Shown in pieces: positions 14,305 through 25,119 of a stretch of 64,000 nt of DNA; positions within the stretch are counted from its first letter, which is position 1; each line of letters opens with the position of its first letter. The position numbers and the translations under genes are program-made. This stretch comes from Polydactylus sextarius (taxonomy: Eukaryota > Chordata > Actinopteri > Polynemidae), in assembly GCA_016801845.1 (NCBI GenBank), contig CM028909.1:12318813-12382812 (forward strand), in the 5' to 3' direction. Below the pieces are notes generated by a model. The model searched no databases, was not told the DNA's origin, and saw only the letters and a list, made by a program, of their open reading frames with translations.

Positions 14305-17262
14305 CTGGGACTGTGCGAAAGAGAGAGAGATAGAGAGACAGAGAGGATGTGAATTATAGTCAAACTTCAGCTCATACAAGATGAACATGAAGTTTGGTCC
14401 TTATCCTGGTTCAGTCCTCTGATGCCACATCATTTACACTACACGTTATCTTAATCTTCTAATCTCCCTCTAATCCATGTTTAATCCCATAGAAAAAGGT
14501 TCATCCCTTTATTTCTGCTCTGTACCTCCCATCTTTTCAATCCCTGTTCTAGCTCTGTTCATCATTTTTGGTATTAAGTAAACCATTTGTAGCCTTTGAT
14601 AGTAAACATGTTTGTATCTTGTTTTCTTCAGGTACAGGACTTTCTACAAGCCACAGTACAAGGTGGGTTTTAAGACAGTAACTGAGCTGGAGTGGAAATG
14701 TTGCCCTGGATACTCTGGAGAAAACTGCTATGAGGGGCCCACATCTTCACCTGATGCAATGATGCCGCCATTCAAGGGAGGTGGTGTGCCTCATCGCCCA
14801 GGGATGAAGGGTTTCCCTCATGGCCCCAGACCCCCAGTGGACCAGAGGCCTGGAGGAGGTGAGCTGGAGCCAGGCAAACCTTTCCCTGGTGTACCTGACT
14901 CCCGACCAATACCCACAGGACATCTGCCTGCTGGAGGTGGAAAACCAAATTATGGTGAGAACAGAATCCATTGTTAAGCTCTACTGCTGTTTGTATGTGC
15001 ATCTGCACAAGTATTGATTTGTCAACCAGTTGTTTCCCTACAAGCTGCATCATAACCCCTTCCTCTAAAAAAATGTTCTCTTTTCTTTTTCATTCTTAAA
15101 AATACAGGAAACAAATTTGGTATTTCTGGAGTGACTGGTGAACGTTTGGACCGTATGGAGGAAGACCTTCGTCGCCTCACCCAGAGTCTAGACACTCTCA
15201 ACGGGGTCGTGGTTGGGCTAGAGGAGCGACTGCGTACAACTCTCCGAGAAGATACTAACAAAATCCTTGTGTCTTTGCTGCCCAACGGTCACCGTGTGCC
15301 TGACTCTGCTGTAGGATTTGGGGGGATTCCAGATGGGACTCCTGATGGACTGGAGGGAGGAGAAAGCTTCACTGGATTTGGAGACTTAGCAGGGAGAGTG
15401 ACAGAAGTAAGGGATGAGCTACGAGCCAAGACTCATCTCATAGAGGAGATTCAGGTACTGTGCCACTATGGTTGTACAAAGATCAATTGAATATATAAAT
15501 CTGTAAGGCTTTCTCTGTCCATCTTCTATTTAATGCCACTGTTTTATCCTACTTATCTGTACCTGTTTTGTAGGGAATGGTCTTAGGTCATGATGGTCAG
15601 CTGAAGACACTACTGGAAGGAGCCAGAGGCAGACCCATCCCTGACGCCACTGGCCATATTGATGAGATTGTGGATGCCAAGTTGGCTGGTGTTCGGACTG
15701 AGATCTTGGATGGCTTTGAGCGCCGTCTAGTTGGTCTGGAGAACTTCTGTGATAAAAAGATTGGGGAGGTGCAGAAGCAATGCCACAGGGAGCACATGGA
15801 TGGCCAAGAGCAGATGCAGCAATCTCTGGATGGAAGAGAGACCGGGCTCAGGGAGGAGTTAGGTTCTCTTCAGGCACAGATCCAGGGCCTTACACTGACT
15901 GAGAGCTGCTGTGGGCAGGTATGATATAGATGCGATTATGGTATGATCAACATGCTAAAGTGATTTTTTTTAAGGCAGATATTGGACAGATATTGACCTT
16001 TTCATTTAAATTTTAGCAAGAGAGCAACTTCCTTTAAAATAAATCCTTTATGGATATGAATACTTTACATTTTTTACATCTTTCTACTCTGTTACTATGC
16101 ACTAATGTATTACTGATGATTGCAGGTGAACAGCCTGTCCCAGCGTGTGCTGCTGCTGGAGGACTCTGTGAAAGGTTTGACAGAATCTCAGAGACAACTC
16201 CAGACTGCCCTCACTGACCAGAGTATCCATGTGGAGACATTGATTGAAACCCGTCTGGTGGACATTGAGGGCCGCTTCAATACCACAGACAGTGTAGCTG
16301 GTGGAGCAAGAGGGCTCCCTGGTGATCTAGATGGCTTCAAAACCATGCTAGAGGACAAGCTGAGGACCCTGGAGGAGAAGGTGTTTGTAGCTGTAGAGGA
16401 GCTGAGTAATGCCACAGCCCCTGCACTCCTGGAGGGCCATGTGGTCCCAGCACTGGAGACAGAGATCGAATCTGTGAGGAGAAGAGTGGAAGGGGACCTA
16501 GGTGGCATTCAGAAACAGTTAATAGACCTGGAGCTCCTCTGCACCTCCTCCTGTTCACCCTCCACCCCACCAGCAGGGGGTGTCAGTGTCACCGAAGTGG
16601 AAGAGGAGTGTGAAGGGATGGAGAAAAAGATGACAGACCGCCTAGACACCCATTCCAATCAGTTGGACCACCTAAACAACACTCTTCAGAACCTGTTGTT
16701 CAGGATTGCCCAGGAGGAATCAGAGGGCACTGTGCAGGGAGAGATCACACTGTTGAAGGTCAACATCAACTCTGTGAACCGCACTTTGAAGGGCCTTAAG
16801 GACTCTATTAGCTTTATTGCAAGTGAAGTGGGCCATGCTAATGCCACCTGGGAGCAGAAAGAGCACCAGCTAGTCAACCAAGTTCAAGGAATCACCAAGC
16901 TAGTAGGCCACCAAGCTGCCCTCCTAGGAGCTGGAGAGAGGCGACTAATCCAACTGAAGGCAGAACTTGCAGCTTTGAGGAGACGGTTGGCAGGTGAGCT
17001 CCAAGGCTGCAGGAGCACAGCAATAGAAGTACAGAGAGAGGTGAAGGGCTTTGACAGCAGGGTGAGTCAGGTAGAGGGTCAGTGCAGCAGCCTGGGAGAA
17101 CTGGCAGATCACCTGGAAAGGATTAGGGCAGAACTTGAGAGACACTCAGACTCGTACCTGGCCCAGGTGAATGGCACATTGACCAACCATTCAGTACAGC
17201 TAGCTGAGCTGAAAGAAGAGGTCAAAGACTGCGGGGCCAAGGAAGCAGCCAACCAAAAATGA
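3809..17262 (+). CDS. emilin3: EMILIN-3-like extracellular matrix glycoprotein, complete coding region (6 exons)
   Basis: Coding exons: 3809-3984, 13572-13694, 14632-14954, 15108-15454, 15574-15918 and 16126-17262. All join in frame with GT-AG borders to give 816 residues. Residues 1-21 form a signal peptide. Residues 59-132 are an EMI domain with cysteines at 62, 72, 90, 96, 123, 124 and 132 and the typical WKCCPGYSG end. A Pro/Gly-rich linker follows to about 208, then heptad-rich coiled coil to the C-terminus, with seven N-glycosylation sequons in the last exon. There is no collagen stalk and no gC1q domain, which separates EMILIN-3 from EMILIN-1 and -2. EMILINs are secreted, multimerise and associate with elastic-fibre matrix; EMILIN-3 has been linked to TGF-beta precursor regulation. 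The start is the first ATG of the exon and gives a clean signal peptide. Which teleost paralogue (a or b) cannot be decided here. Confidence 0.92.
3985..13571 (+). other. emilin3 intron 1 (9.6 kb)
   Basis: This long intron has a GTAAGT donor and a CCACAG acceptor. No exon-like frame was recognised inside. It contains one degraded dispersed repeat (about 9175-9476) ending in three telomere-like TTAGGG units, another short TTAGGG pair near 12667, and minor GT tracts. It is the most likely place for emilin3 intronic enhancers, but I can point to none. Confidence 0.75.
9175..9476 (+). repeat. Degraded dispersed teleost repeat in emilin3 intron 1
   Basis: The first part resembles a repeat common in fish genomes whose phrases include GGATTGCCATG and GGATGAAT. 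The later part resembles its usual tail, a series of short GCTAA/TTAGCAT-type words ending in TTTAGCTCAAA...CACTG-GCCTA. The copy is clearly diverged. I recognise the family from memory of fish sequence only and cannot assign it to a transposon class. Confidence 0.5.
13572..13694 (+). CDS. emilin3: emilin3 coding exon 2 (first half of EMI domain)
   Basis: Encodes residues 59-99 with split codons at both ends (phase 2 in, phase 2 out). It carries EMI cysteines 62, 72, 90 and 96 and an N-linked sequon (NIT) at 69-71. Borders are CCACAG and GTAAGT. Confidence 0.92.
13695..14631 (+). other. emilin3 intron 2 with compound microsatellite
   Basis: A 937-bp intron with no gene content. Its main feature is the (TC)n(GT)n compound repeat at 14224-14303. 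The acceptor is TTCTTCAG after a T-rich tract. Confidence 0.8.
14224..14303 (+). repeat. Compound microsatellite (TC)n(GT)n
   Basis: About 23 bp of TC followed by 57 bp of GT, directly visible, then a short GA-rich stretch downstream. It accounts for the long apparent open frames on both strands here. Confidence 0.97.
14632..14954 (+). CDS. emilin3: emilin3 coding exon 3 (EMI domain end, Pro/Gly linker)
   Basis: Completes the EMI domain (residues 100-132, cysteines 123, 124 and 132). It then encodes a proline- and glycine-rich linker with repeated HRPG, PGKP and PAGG words, probably extended and flexible. The exon ends in phase 1 at a GTGAGA donor. Confidence 0.92.
15108..15454 (+). CDS. emilin3: emilin3 coding exon 4 (coiled coil start)
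   Basis: Begins the coiled-coil region with heptad-like segments (LDRMEEDLRRLTQSLDTL) followed by a glycine-rich break and a second helical stretch. It enters in phase 1 and leaves in phase 0 (CAG|GTACTG). Confidence 0.9.
15574..15918 (+). CDS. emilin3: emilin3 coding exon 5 (coiled coil, 115 codons)
   Basis: Exactly 345 bp, phase 0 at both ends, so skipping it would keep the frame. It is a charged helical sequence with cysteines in the FCDKK and KQCHRE contexts and a closing ESCCGQ, which could support inter-chain disulfides. The flanking introns are short (119 and 207 bp). Confidence 0.9.
16126..17262 (+). CDS. emilin3: emilin3 terminal coding exon (long coiled coil, C-terminus)
   Basis: Encodes residues 439-816, ending in a TGA at 17260-17262. 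The sequence is heptad-rich with seven N-glycosylation sequons (NTT, NAT, NNT, NRT, NAT, NGT, NHS). A cysteine-containing Ser/Pro break (CTSSCSPSTPP) splits it in the middle. No C1q domain follows, as expected for EMILIN-3. Confidence 0.93.
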   Translation: MNSLSQRVLLLEDSVKGLTESQRQLQTALTDQSIHVETLIETRLVDIEGRFNTTDSVAGGARGLPGDLDGFKTMLEDKLRTLEEKVFVAVEELSNATAPALLEGHVVPALETEIESVRRRVEGDLGGIQKQLIDLELLCTSSCSPSTPPAGGVSVTEVEEECEGMEKKMTDRLDTHSNQLDHLNNTLQNLLFRIAQEESEGTVQGEITLLKVNINSVNRTLKGLKDSISFIASEVGHANATWEQKEHQLVNQVQGITKLVGHQAALLGAGERRLIQLKAELAALRRRLAGELQGCRSTAIEVQREVKGFDSRVSQVEGQCSSLGELADHLERIRAELERHSDSYLAQVNGTLTNHSVQLAELKEEVKDCGAKEAANQK

Positions 17263-18010
17263 GACGAGTAGCATCTGAGCTACAGAATTTGAAAAAAAAA
17301 AAAACAGAGACTTTTTGTGTGCTTCTTATTAGGCTCAAGTGACTTTTGCTGCTCCTCTTCTTTCCTTCCAAATCCCCATCTGCACAGATGCAAATTTACT
17401 GAAGCATTGAAAGTCATTTCCCATAAGCTCTGCAGCCCAGCACCTCCAGATGTGCAGGGTATTTAGTTTAGTGAAGTGAGGAGAAGCAGACACAGAATGC
17501 AAAGACACACCTATGGTTGTACAGCTGAGCAATATTTTCTCTTGAGATTTTATTCTATAGGACATTTGTTTTTTTTTCCTGATGATTCTGATTTCCATGA
17601 TTGTTTTGTTTTCATATTTTACCTTTTTTTTTAACTTATATGAAGTGACTGCATTGTAATGATGTTAAACTGTTTATATTAGAGAAATAATAACAAAGTA
17701 AAGTGAATGATATGGGACTAATATGCTGCTACGGGTTTCTACTGACCAGCACACTCGACATCCTCTGTGTGGACACATCGTCTGGTCTTTTTTAAAGAAT
17801 ACTGTGTGTCAACTTGGTGCTATTTACATTTTTGTAAACTTCTGTTTTACACATGTTAAAAATGGTATATGTATCTCTGCTTTGACAATTGTGCTTGTTT
17901 CCTTTGCTTTAAGCTGCAGAGAAACTCCATAAGTCACCATTGGGGGACAGTGACGACACATTACATGGCATGGTAGAAGGAAATGAAATAAAATCTAAAA
18001 CACTCAAGAG
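17263..18010 (+). other. emilin3: emilin3 3' UTR (inferred)
   Basis: Non-coding, A+T-rich sequence from the stop codon to the first well-placed AATAAA at 17987-17992. An A-run lies near 17291. The 3' end position is inferred from the signal alone. Confidence 0.6.
17987..17992 (+). terminator. Candidate emilin3 polyadenylation signal AATAAA
   Basis: A canonical hexamer about 725 bp after the emilin3 stop, and the first exact AATAAA I see downstream. A perfect 9-bp inverted repeat begins 12 bp after it. Confidence 0.6.
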
Positions 18011-18026
18011 AATTGTTTTCTCTTGA
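18004..18026. repeat. Short perfect inverted repeat after emilin3 poly(A) signal
   Basis: TCAAGAGAA (18004-18012) and its reverse complement TTCTCTTGA (18018-18026) are separated by 5 nt. They could form a small hairpin at the transcript end. Significance unknown. Confidence 0.6.
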
Positions 18027-21000
18027 ATTCTTTCAAAATTCATGTTGGTTGTGGGTTATGGTCTATGGTCAAAAATGGCCATTCACATCAATCCAACAGA
18101 ATTATATTTAACACTGTAAGAAACTATATGCAGCTAATTTGTAGAGTTAATGTTATCTCACTCAAATTCCTTTTTATATTAATGTATATATGTCTATATC
18201 TATTTATCAATATGTCCATTGAGAGAGAGAGGGGAACAGAGAGAGTAGCAGGAACTAGCAAGTAGCAAACAAGAGTTTGTTATCAAGATTTGAGGTTGAT
18301 AAAGAAGTAATTCAACATGTCTGCCTTGGAGAAAATTCACTCCATATTTCCATCCCATTTATTTTATTCTAACAAATACTCAATAAAATACAATACATAG
18401 GAGAAGGAAAAGAAAATACTGTTCAATTTAATCAAGGCATTAATAATAACAATAATAAAAACCCTACAAATATCTCACACACAAACACACAAAACAAGCT
18501 TGAATGTGCAACTACACAAAACTCATCTTTGAAGATAAGAGGAGCCTTTTACCATCTTCTGTGACCCAGATTCAGTTACAGTAGCAGTTAGATTGCCACT
18601 GGAAATGTTCTATTTTTCATGTTTTAGTTATTAGTAGCTGTAACTTAAGATTGTGCCAGCACAATATTTACACGGGGACACAAACTGTAATAGTAGAAAA
18701 TAGCAGCTTGACACCAGTAGAAACACAAATGATGGAAGTGATAGCGGACAGATGGTTTTACATATTAATATGTCATCTACCCTTTAGCATCATGTATTCT
18801 TCTTACATCATGTATGTCATCAGTGTATTCTGACACCATGTTTGGATTCAGTTATTTGAATAGCATGTAATGATAAAAACATGTGATGGCAGGTTGAAAT
18901 TCCTCATTAGTTCACACGGTGTGGCGTGACCAGAATGGTCTTGCAACTGCAACTTGCAATTGTGTTGCAACTACATCACATTTATTCCTCTCAATATCGA
19001 TATCACAGAATTAGGACAGCAAACAGATTTTGAATTATGAAGCCTGTAGCCAGGCTGCACTGTCTGCAGGTTTCATAGAATATCAGCACATAGTTAAGGC
19101 AGCAACATCTCTCATTGATTAAGTAGCTGTCAGTTTGTAATGGGGCCCAGAAATGTAACATTACTGCTGTGCAGCATATTGGCTGTGGGAATCTGAGATG
19201 TAATTGTACGGAATAAGCACTTTTTCTTTTTTGATGAATTCACTTTTGTTCAAAGCTACTGACTCTACTAGATTGATACATAAAGGAAACTGTGCTCATT
19301 TGATAAGAATGTAATTGGAAAGCTATGAATGCAGCACATCTCGCTAAAGTTGCAAAGCACACAGAAGCTCACAAGACTGGTCACATGAAATGGTGAGATG
19401 ATAAGCTGGGTCATTAGTTGGAAGTGTCATGGATATTAAAGTGTTTGTAGAGTCACAGGTTAGGCCAGACTCAATGATAATGAATGAAGCTGAGTGAAAT
19501 GAGCTGAGAAAAATGAGTCGACCTTGCACCGCTGAAGCACCGTCAGCAGGTCCTCTGCACAGCATCAGCACATAGTTTTCAAAGACAACATCTCTCAGTA
19601 ACCAGAACAGGATGAAATAATCAGAGTATAATGAAAACCAGAGGTTAGACATAAAAATAAAAATGCTGGTTGGGCAATACAGAGTGGCTGGAGAGGGAGG
19701 AGGTCACGGGCAATAGCTAATAGATAATGTTGTAATGTTGTATGAGCAGAATTGGCAGATGAGAGATGAGGGGGGAATTATAATAATGAGCATAAGAAAG
19801 AAAAAATAGTACAGTAAGATAGTGTCAGAAAGACAAATTAGATTAAGCAATGGGTGATTATGGATGTGACAGCCAGTGTAGGATGGAGGCAAGCTGAGAA
19901 GATAAGTCCTACTGTCGGAAGAGGAACACACACACTGATAGACAAGGATGTGTCAGGGGCTGGGCACAGGATGGACTCTGACACAGTCAGCACAGCAACA
20001 TCAAGGAGCATGAAGAACACAAGAAGTGTAAGATGTGTAAGATGAGTTTACAGTCCCCTGTCACCCAGCTGTATTTTGTCCTGTGAGGGAAAACAGGAGG
20101 AGTCACCACAGGAGTTATGTCTGCTCAGATACATGTATGCAAATATATAGCACAGTTCTCCACAACAGACTAAACAGTCAGTGTAAATTTCTCTAAACCT
20201 CGGGGCCTGAATGCAGCTGGATGTTCTTCCATCCATTGTGAAGCAGCACACAAAAAGGTTTGTCCCGTTGGTGACCGGGAGACACAACAAAAGGGAGAGA
20301 GAAAATAGCATCGAAGAGAAGAGGAGGGGGAGCGGGTTGCTCTAATGCTGGGCAATGCTTATACTTGAGACCATGACAGCCACTTATGTAACACCAAACA
20401 ATTCATATGACATCCATACATGGGCACTGTGGCGTCTCTCTCCCTCCGTCTTTGGCTCTTATTGTTGCACATGCATGAGACAGCACTTAATCACACATCT
20501 ACACATGCAACATCCCGTAAGGCACTGTTGTACTATATTACTAAAACATCTGATTTAACCACAAATGAGAGCCTTGGATGCATGATGTCAGCACATATAT
20601 CATATAGATGGTTCACGCAGAGCTAGGAATTGCAGAAAGCTATAAATGTCTCTCTGGTTGTTTTTCAGTTTTGAGCCTGCATTCAGATGCATACATAAAC
20701 ATAGTGTTAACAGCACAGATGAAGTGTAGATGAAGAGTGTGACTCCATTGAGCTGTTTCTTGATGTAGAATCCATTTTAAGGCGCTCTGTGGGGACAAGT
20801 GCACTGAAACAGACAAACAGCACACAAAGGCGCCACAGATGACATCAAAGCCCTTGATTGGCACAATACTCAAGGGGGGTTCATGTGGATGAATTAATAA
20901 CGGATGAGTGTGTGCGTGCACTGCCTGGCGTGTGTTCTATACACATGCCAGGATGACTCTTGAGATCTTAAGAGCTGCCCTCTGTGTGTGTCTGACAGCT

Positions 21001-21116
21001 AAGTGACACTGATGTTAGCATACCAAAGCCTTGTGTTTCCTAGACTCCATTAAGATGTGGCTACTCCAGCCAGCCTCTGTGCCTCTGCCAAGGCTCTCTT
21101 GCTCTTTCTTTTACTT

Positions 21117-21119
<3 letters not shown>

Positions 21120-21161
<42 letters not shown>
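21120..21161 (+). repeat. (AC)n microsatellite
   Basis: 42 bp of uninterrupted AC dinucleotide, directly visible. Confidence 0.97.
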
Positions 21162-21163
<2 letters not shown>

Positions 21164-21606
21164 TCAATGCAATTCCTGCTACATAGCAGGAAAAAAACAT
21201 AGGGCATTTTCAAATAATAAATGGAGGCGTTTTTATACAATTGAAATACAATCCATCATAGTATTAGCCCAGCATCCCTCTTATGTGTGTTTTCCTAGAG
21301 TAAAACACCAAGGTACAAATTCTGTGGAATAGATTCTTCTATGTAGATATCTAATCCCTGCCGCTAAGTGTTTCCTTTATCCGAGGGCATAATTGAATTA
21401 TCAAGTGTCACTTCCATTAACCAACTACGATGTGCAGTTAATGTGCTAAACACCATAAGGCTGGAATCGCTCTGATTCAGTGGATCTTTACTGACCTCTG
21501 GTCTGGAAGTAAAGCTTCTCATTCTGCTCAACTCTGTTTTTTGTCTATCTGGATGACAGGCTGGACAGTCCCAACAAGCATCATCTTTGTCTCTGGATCC
21601 GGATGT

Positions 21607-21607
<1 letters not shown>

Positions 21608-21666
<59 letters not shown>
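21608..21666 (+). repeat. (CA)n microsatellite
   Basis: 59 bp of uninterrupted CA dinucleotide. It explains the 178-residue apparent frame on the minus strand across this site. Confidence 0.97.
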
Positions 21667-21670
<4 letters not shown>

Positions 21671-22340
21671 CCTTTCTGAGTAGAGTCAGAGTAACAAGAA
21701 TGGAAAGTGGAACTATTAGAAAAAAGAAAGTCACTGAGGAATCTGTTCTCAATATGCTGGGATTTTGTCCAATCACAAGAACCACATCTCTGGTGTTTGA
21801 GACCAAAATATAGACCAGACAATAATCTTCTGTTTGGTTGAAAGTGTTTAAGAGGAGACGTGATGCTGTCTATATCCCTCCTTGCAGTTCCAAAGGCCAT
21901 GGGTGTGCGGGCAATTCAGTCCTGATAGTGGGTAAAAATCTAGCTGATGCTCCTCACATAGATATTTTTGAAGTATCAAAACAACCTGTCATCATATAAA
22001 GTTTATGAGAAAAAATTAATTGTAATTTTTTGTGTCAGAACCTTTCAGCTGTCTTTCAATCTACTATAATTCTCTTATCTATATCCGGTGCATACCAAGG
22101 TCACGGTGTTCAGTATAATTCAATTAATATTTTAGATCTAAATAATGGCATTATATTGCTTTATAACACACTACAACATATATAAAATAGAGCCCCTGAC
22201 CTCATGTGAGGAAACGCTTGAGCAGAGGCAAACAGCTCCAGGAAAAAAAAAAAAAAAAGACACTGAAATAAAAGAAAACCTTTAGAAAACATACACAGAC
22301 ACAACACAGAGTCAGAGAGAAATGGTGTATGTTTACAAGT

Positions 22341-22346
22341 TTTATT
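22341..22346 (-). terminator. Candidate b4galt5 polyadenylation signal
   Basis: TTTATT on plus is AATAAA on the b4galt5 strand. About 30-50 nt further along the minus strand is a GT-rich segment (TGTGTTGTGTCTGTG), the usual downstream element. Confidence 0.55.
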
Positions 22347-22556
22347 GGTGTGTTTTGACAATAACAATGATGGTATAAAAGAAAATATCCATCATACAAA
22401 TTTCAATAATCAAAAGATAATATGCCAATACACAAACAGATCCACGTAAGGCTGACATCAAGTTTTGACAAGTGGCTTCAAATGGCTTTAATTCAAGGAG
22501 AATTTCTCCCCCTACAATCAGAGAAGATAGATTTTAAATTTAGCAATCTGTATTCT

Positions 22557-22583
22557 TTTTTTTTTTTTTTTTTTTTTTTTTTT
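22557..22583 (+). repeat. Poly(T) tract
   Basis: An uninterrupted T run that continues imperfectly to about 22598. It is poly(A) in the b4galt5 transcript orientation. No retrocopy was recognised beside it. Confidence 0.9.
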
Positions 22584-23281
22584 CTTTTTTTCTTTTTAAG
22601 GTAGACTGCTTTCATACAAAAAAATTAATCTGTGTAGATTTTGGGAAAGATTGTGTCGCTGGTTTGGGTGCCTCTGTTTCATTGCATTGTAAGCATATGG
22701 TGTTTTTGGCTGACACATCGCTATCCTGCAGTGCTTTCCTCTGACCCACACCTTACCACAAATGCTGTCACTATCAAAGAGACGTCGCACGCAGAAACAA
22801 GGACACTGAACCTCATCTGAGGATTGATGCCTGTGTCTTCCACGACACATCTCTCTTACCGCTACAGCACTGGTAAGAACAGGGAGGCCTCCGGAAGGCA
22901 CAACACCTCTAAGACTGTGAGGGGAATTTAAAATTTGTGGGATAAGGGTATTTTTAATTTCCTCTTTTCTTTCTTTTCTTTTTTGTTTTTAAAAAAAGGC
23001 TGTGCTGGGAAGCAGTGATGTAAAAACATTGATGTTGCTGTGTAAGCTTCACTAGCACATTAAATGGCACCAGATAAACAACCCTCCAGCCAAATCCCTC
23101 CAAAGCCTTGTTCTTTATGCTAGCATCTGTAGTGATTTAAGACATTATAGAATTTCTAAAACACTACACACAACGATATTTACAGTGATCATTATGTTGA
23201 TATGCACTTTTTTTTTTAATTTAAATATTTTTGCTTATATATATATAAAAAAACAAAATAAAAAAAAAACATTTTGAGTGG

Positions 23282-23316
23282 AAAAACAAACAAACAAACA
23301 AACAAACAAACGAACA
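23282..23316 (+). repeat. (ACAA)n tetranucleotide repeat
   Basis: Tandem ACAA units with one G interruption near the end, directly visible. Confidence 0.9.
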
Positions 23317-24833
23317 AAACACTGCAATAAATTAAGAAGCTTTAAGGCTGCCAGTTTTGTCAGATACCCAAAACATGGTCACTTCATTCAAACTGGCACA
23401 GAACGGATCAAAAGTAGGTGAGATTATGTTACAATGAAGCCTCTTTTGTGAGCAACAAGCTTGGTGTTGGTTTGGACTGAATTACTATATCAACTATAGG
23501 ACAAAGCTGACTAGCAGTCATAGAGAACTCATCTTTTTGGATATGGTGTGATGAAGTTGTTCATCACGTTGTGGAGTATAAAACCTAATACTGACTCATG
23601 AGCATGTCTGTCATCCAGAGGGTCTTCTTATACAGAGACGTCCCGTCTGAATCGTCACCTGGACACTCAAACAAAACCAACTGCTTCTTTTGTTTTGTGT
23701 CCATCTGGTTTTCATTGATGGGAAAATGGAACAAAATAATAATAATATACAGTGTATCTTCTAGGTGTAATAGGACGAGAAAAAAGTGAGGTGTGCAACC
23801 ACATCACTATAAATCATGTTTTTAATCAGTGCTGGAAAACTAAAAAAAAAAAAAACACAACTAAAAATATAAATGGAGGACAGTTAGACCTCTCAGAGGT
23901 TTAGCCATTTCACTCAAACACACAAGGAAAAGAAAACTTAACACAAACATTGCTACTGTTCACGATTTCCACCGAGCACCTCTGAGTGACTGGCTAGGAG
24001 GTAAACATGTGCTTCTGCTTGTGGCTATGAACCAGGTTAACAAATACACACAATGGCAGAAAAAGCAAGTTAATAGATGTACAAATGTAAAAACACAAAG
24101 TATCTATCCTGCTTATTTGCAGGTTGGAATTGAATGAAAGAGACATTAAAGTTGGAAGAATGTTTTTCCTGGCGATACTAGCCTTAATGATGTCAGGACT
24201 AGTTTCAGTAAGCACACAGAAAGAGACTCCCTGCCTCTGGGAGGTCAGCACCATTGATTATCAGTTAGAATAAATGAGGTGCTCAGTGAAAGGCAGTGAA
24301 CACTAGCATTTTCTGATTAGGTGTCTTGCTCTTCCTGTAGTTGTCACACAAAATGGCCTCCTCTAACGTGTCTGTTCAGCAGATTAATACACACTGGACT
24401 ACGGTTCCTGTTCCATGTCATTGAAACGTGCCATCCTGCAAACTCTGAAGAGGAAATGCGTGTCTGAATGAAACAGAACAGCTCCTTGTTTACACAAACC
24501 AGAACCTCATAATCTCACACAAATACACACAACTATATGTTTCAGTGCATCTATAACACAGCCTGCCTCACAATATCTCATCTACTAAATCATCACATGA
24601 ACCGCAAGAAAAATAACAATTGAACAATTACTGAAAATAATCCATAAAAGATCAAATAAATAAAATGAGGACCAGCCTCTTTTCTTCTTAATTCATTGTG
24701 GGAACACAATATTTTGTCAACCACCCACATTTTCCCAGATACATCTTAATAAAATATGCATACAAGGCGATTTGTGTGAAATGAAGTAGCTTCATGAGTA
24801 AAGGACAGCCAGTGAGGAGAGTGTCTGTGTCTT

Positions 24834-24837
<4 letters not shown>

Positions 24838-24876
<39 letters not shown>
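24838..24876 (+). repeat. (TG)n microsatellite
   Basis: 39 bp of pure TG inside the inferred b4galt5 3' UTR. It reads (CA)n in that transcript. Confidence 0.95.
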
Positions 24877-24877
<1 letters not shown>

Positions 24878-25089
24878 TTTTTTTGTTTTTAAGGAACTAT
24901 GTTTGCAGTATTGGGATTTTATTGTCCAAAATCAACACTGTCAAACACACAAGAGAGATAGATATTACTCTAGTACACTGCTGTGTACTGCTAGAGTATT
25001 GTTGGTCTGTATCAGCCAAAACTCTGGCTACAAGCTAACTGAGTTAATGAGTAATTTTTCAACTGACGTCACAAGTAAGAATTAAGGAA

Positions 25090-25119
25090 CCCCCCACCCC
25101 CACCCCACCCCCCACCCCC
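25090..25119 (-). promoter_or_regulatory. Predicted G-quadruplex tract in b4galt5 3' UTR
   Basis: The plus strand has five C runs of 6, 5, 4, 6 and 5 separated by single A bases. In the b4galt5 RNA this is five G runs (5, 6, 4, 5, 6) with single-U loops, a textbook layout for a very stable parallel quadruplex. Being in the transcript depends on the inferred 3' UTR. Confidence 0.6.

Larger units (their letters stand above)
18027..22320. other. Intergenic region between convergent emilin3 and b4galt5
   Basis: About 4.3 kb without a supported gene. It holds two pure AC microsatellites (21120-21161 and 21608-21666) and otherwise featureless A+T-rich sequence. Open frames here are short or made of CA/GT repeats. 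Confidence 0.65.

Noticed and set aside
14072..14388. Overlapping frames on both strands near 14.2 kb
   Set aside because: Generated by the (TC)n(GT)n microsatellite in emilin3 intron 2.
16188..16508. Antisense frame within the last emilin3 exon
   Set aside because: Shadow of the long sense coding exon.
21364..21900. 178-codon minus-strand frame
   Set aside because: It spans a CA microsatellite and has no recognisable domain; convergent intergenic DNA.
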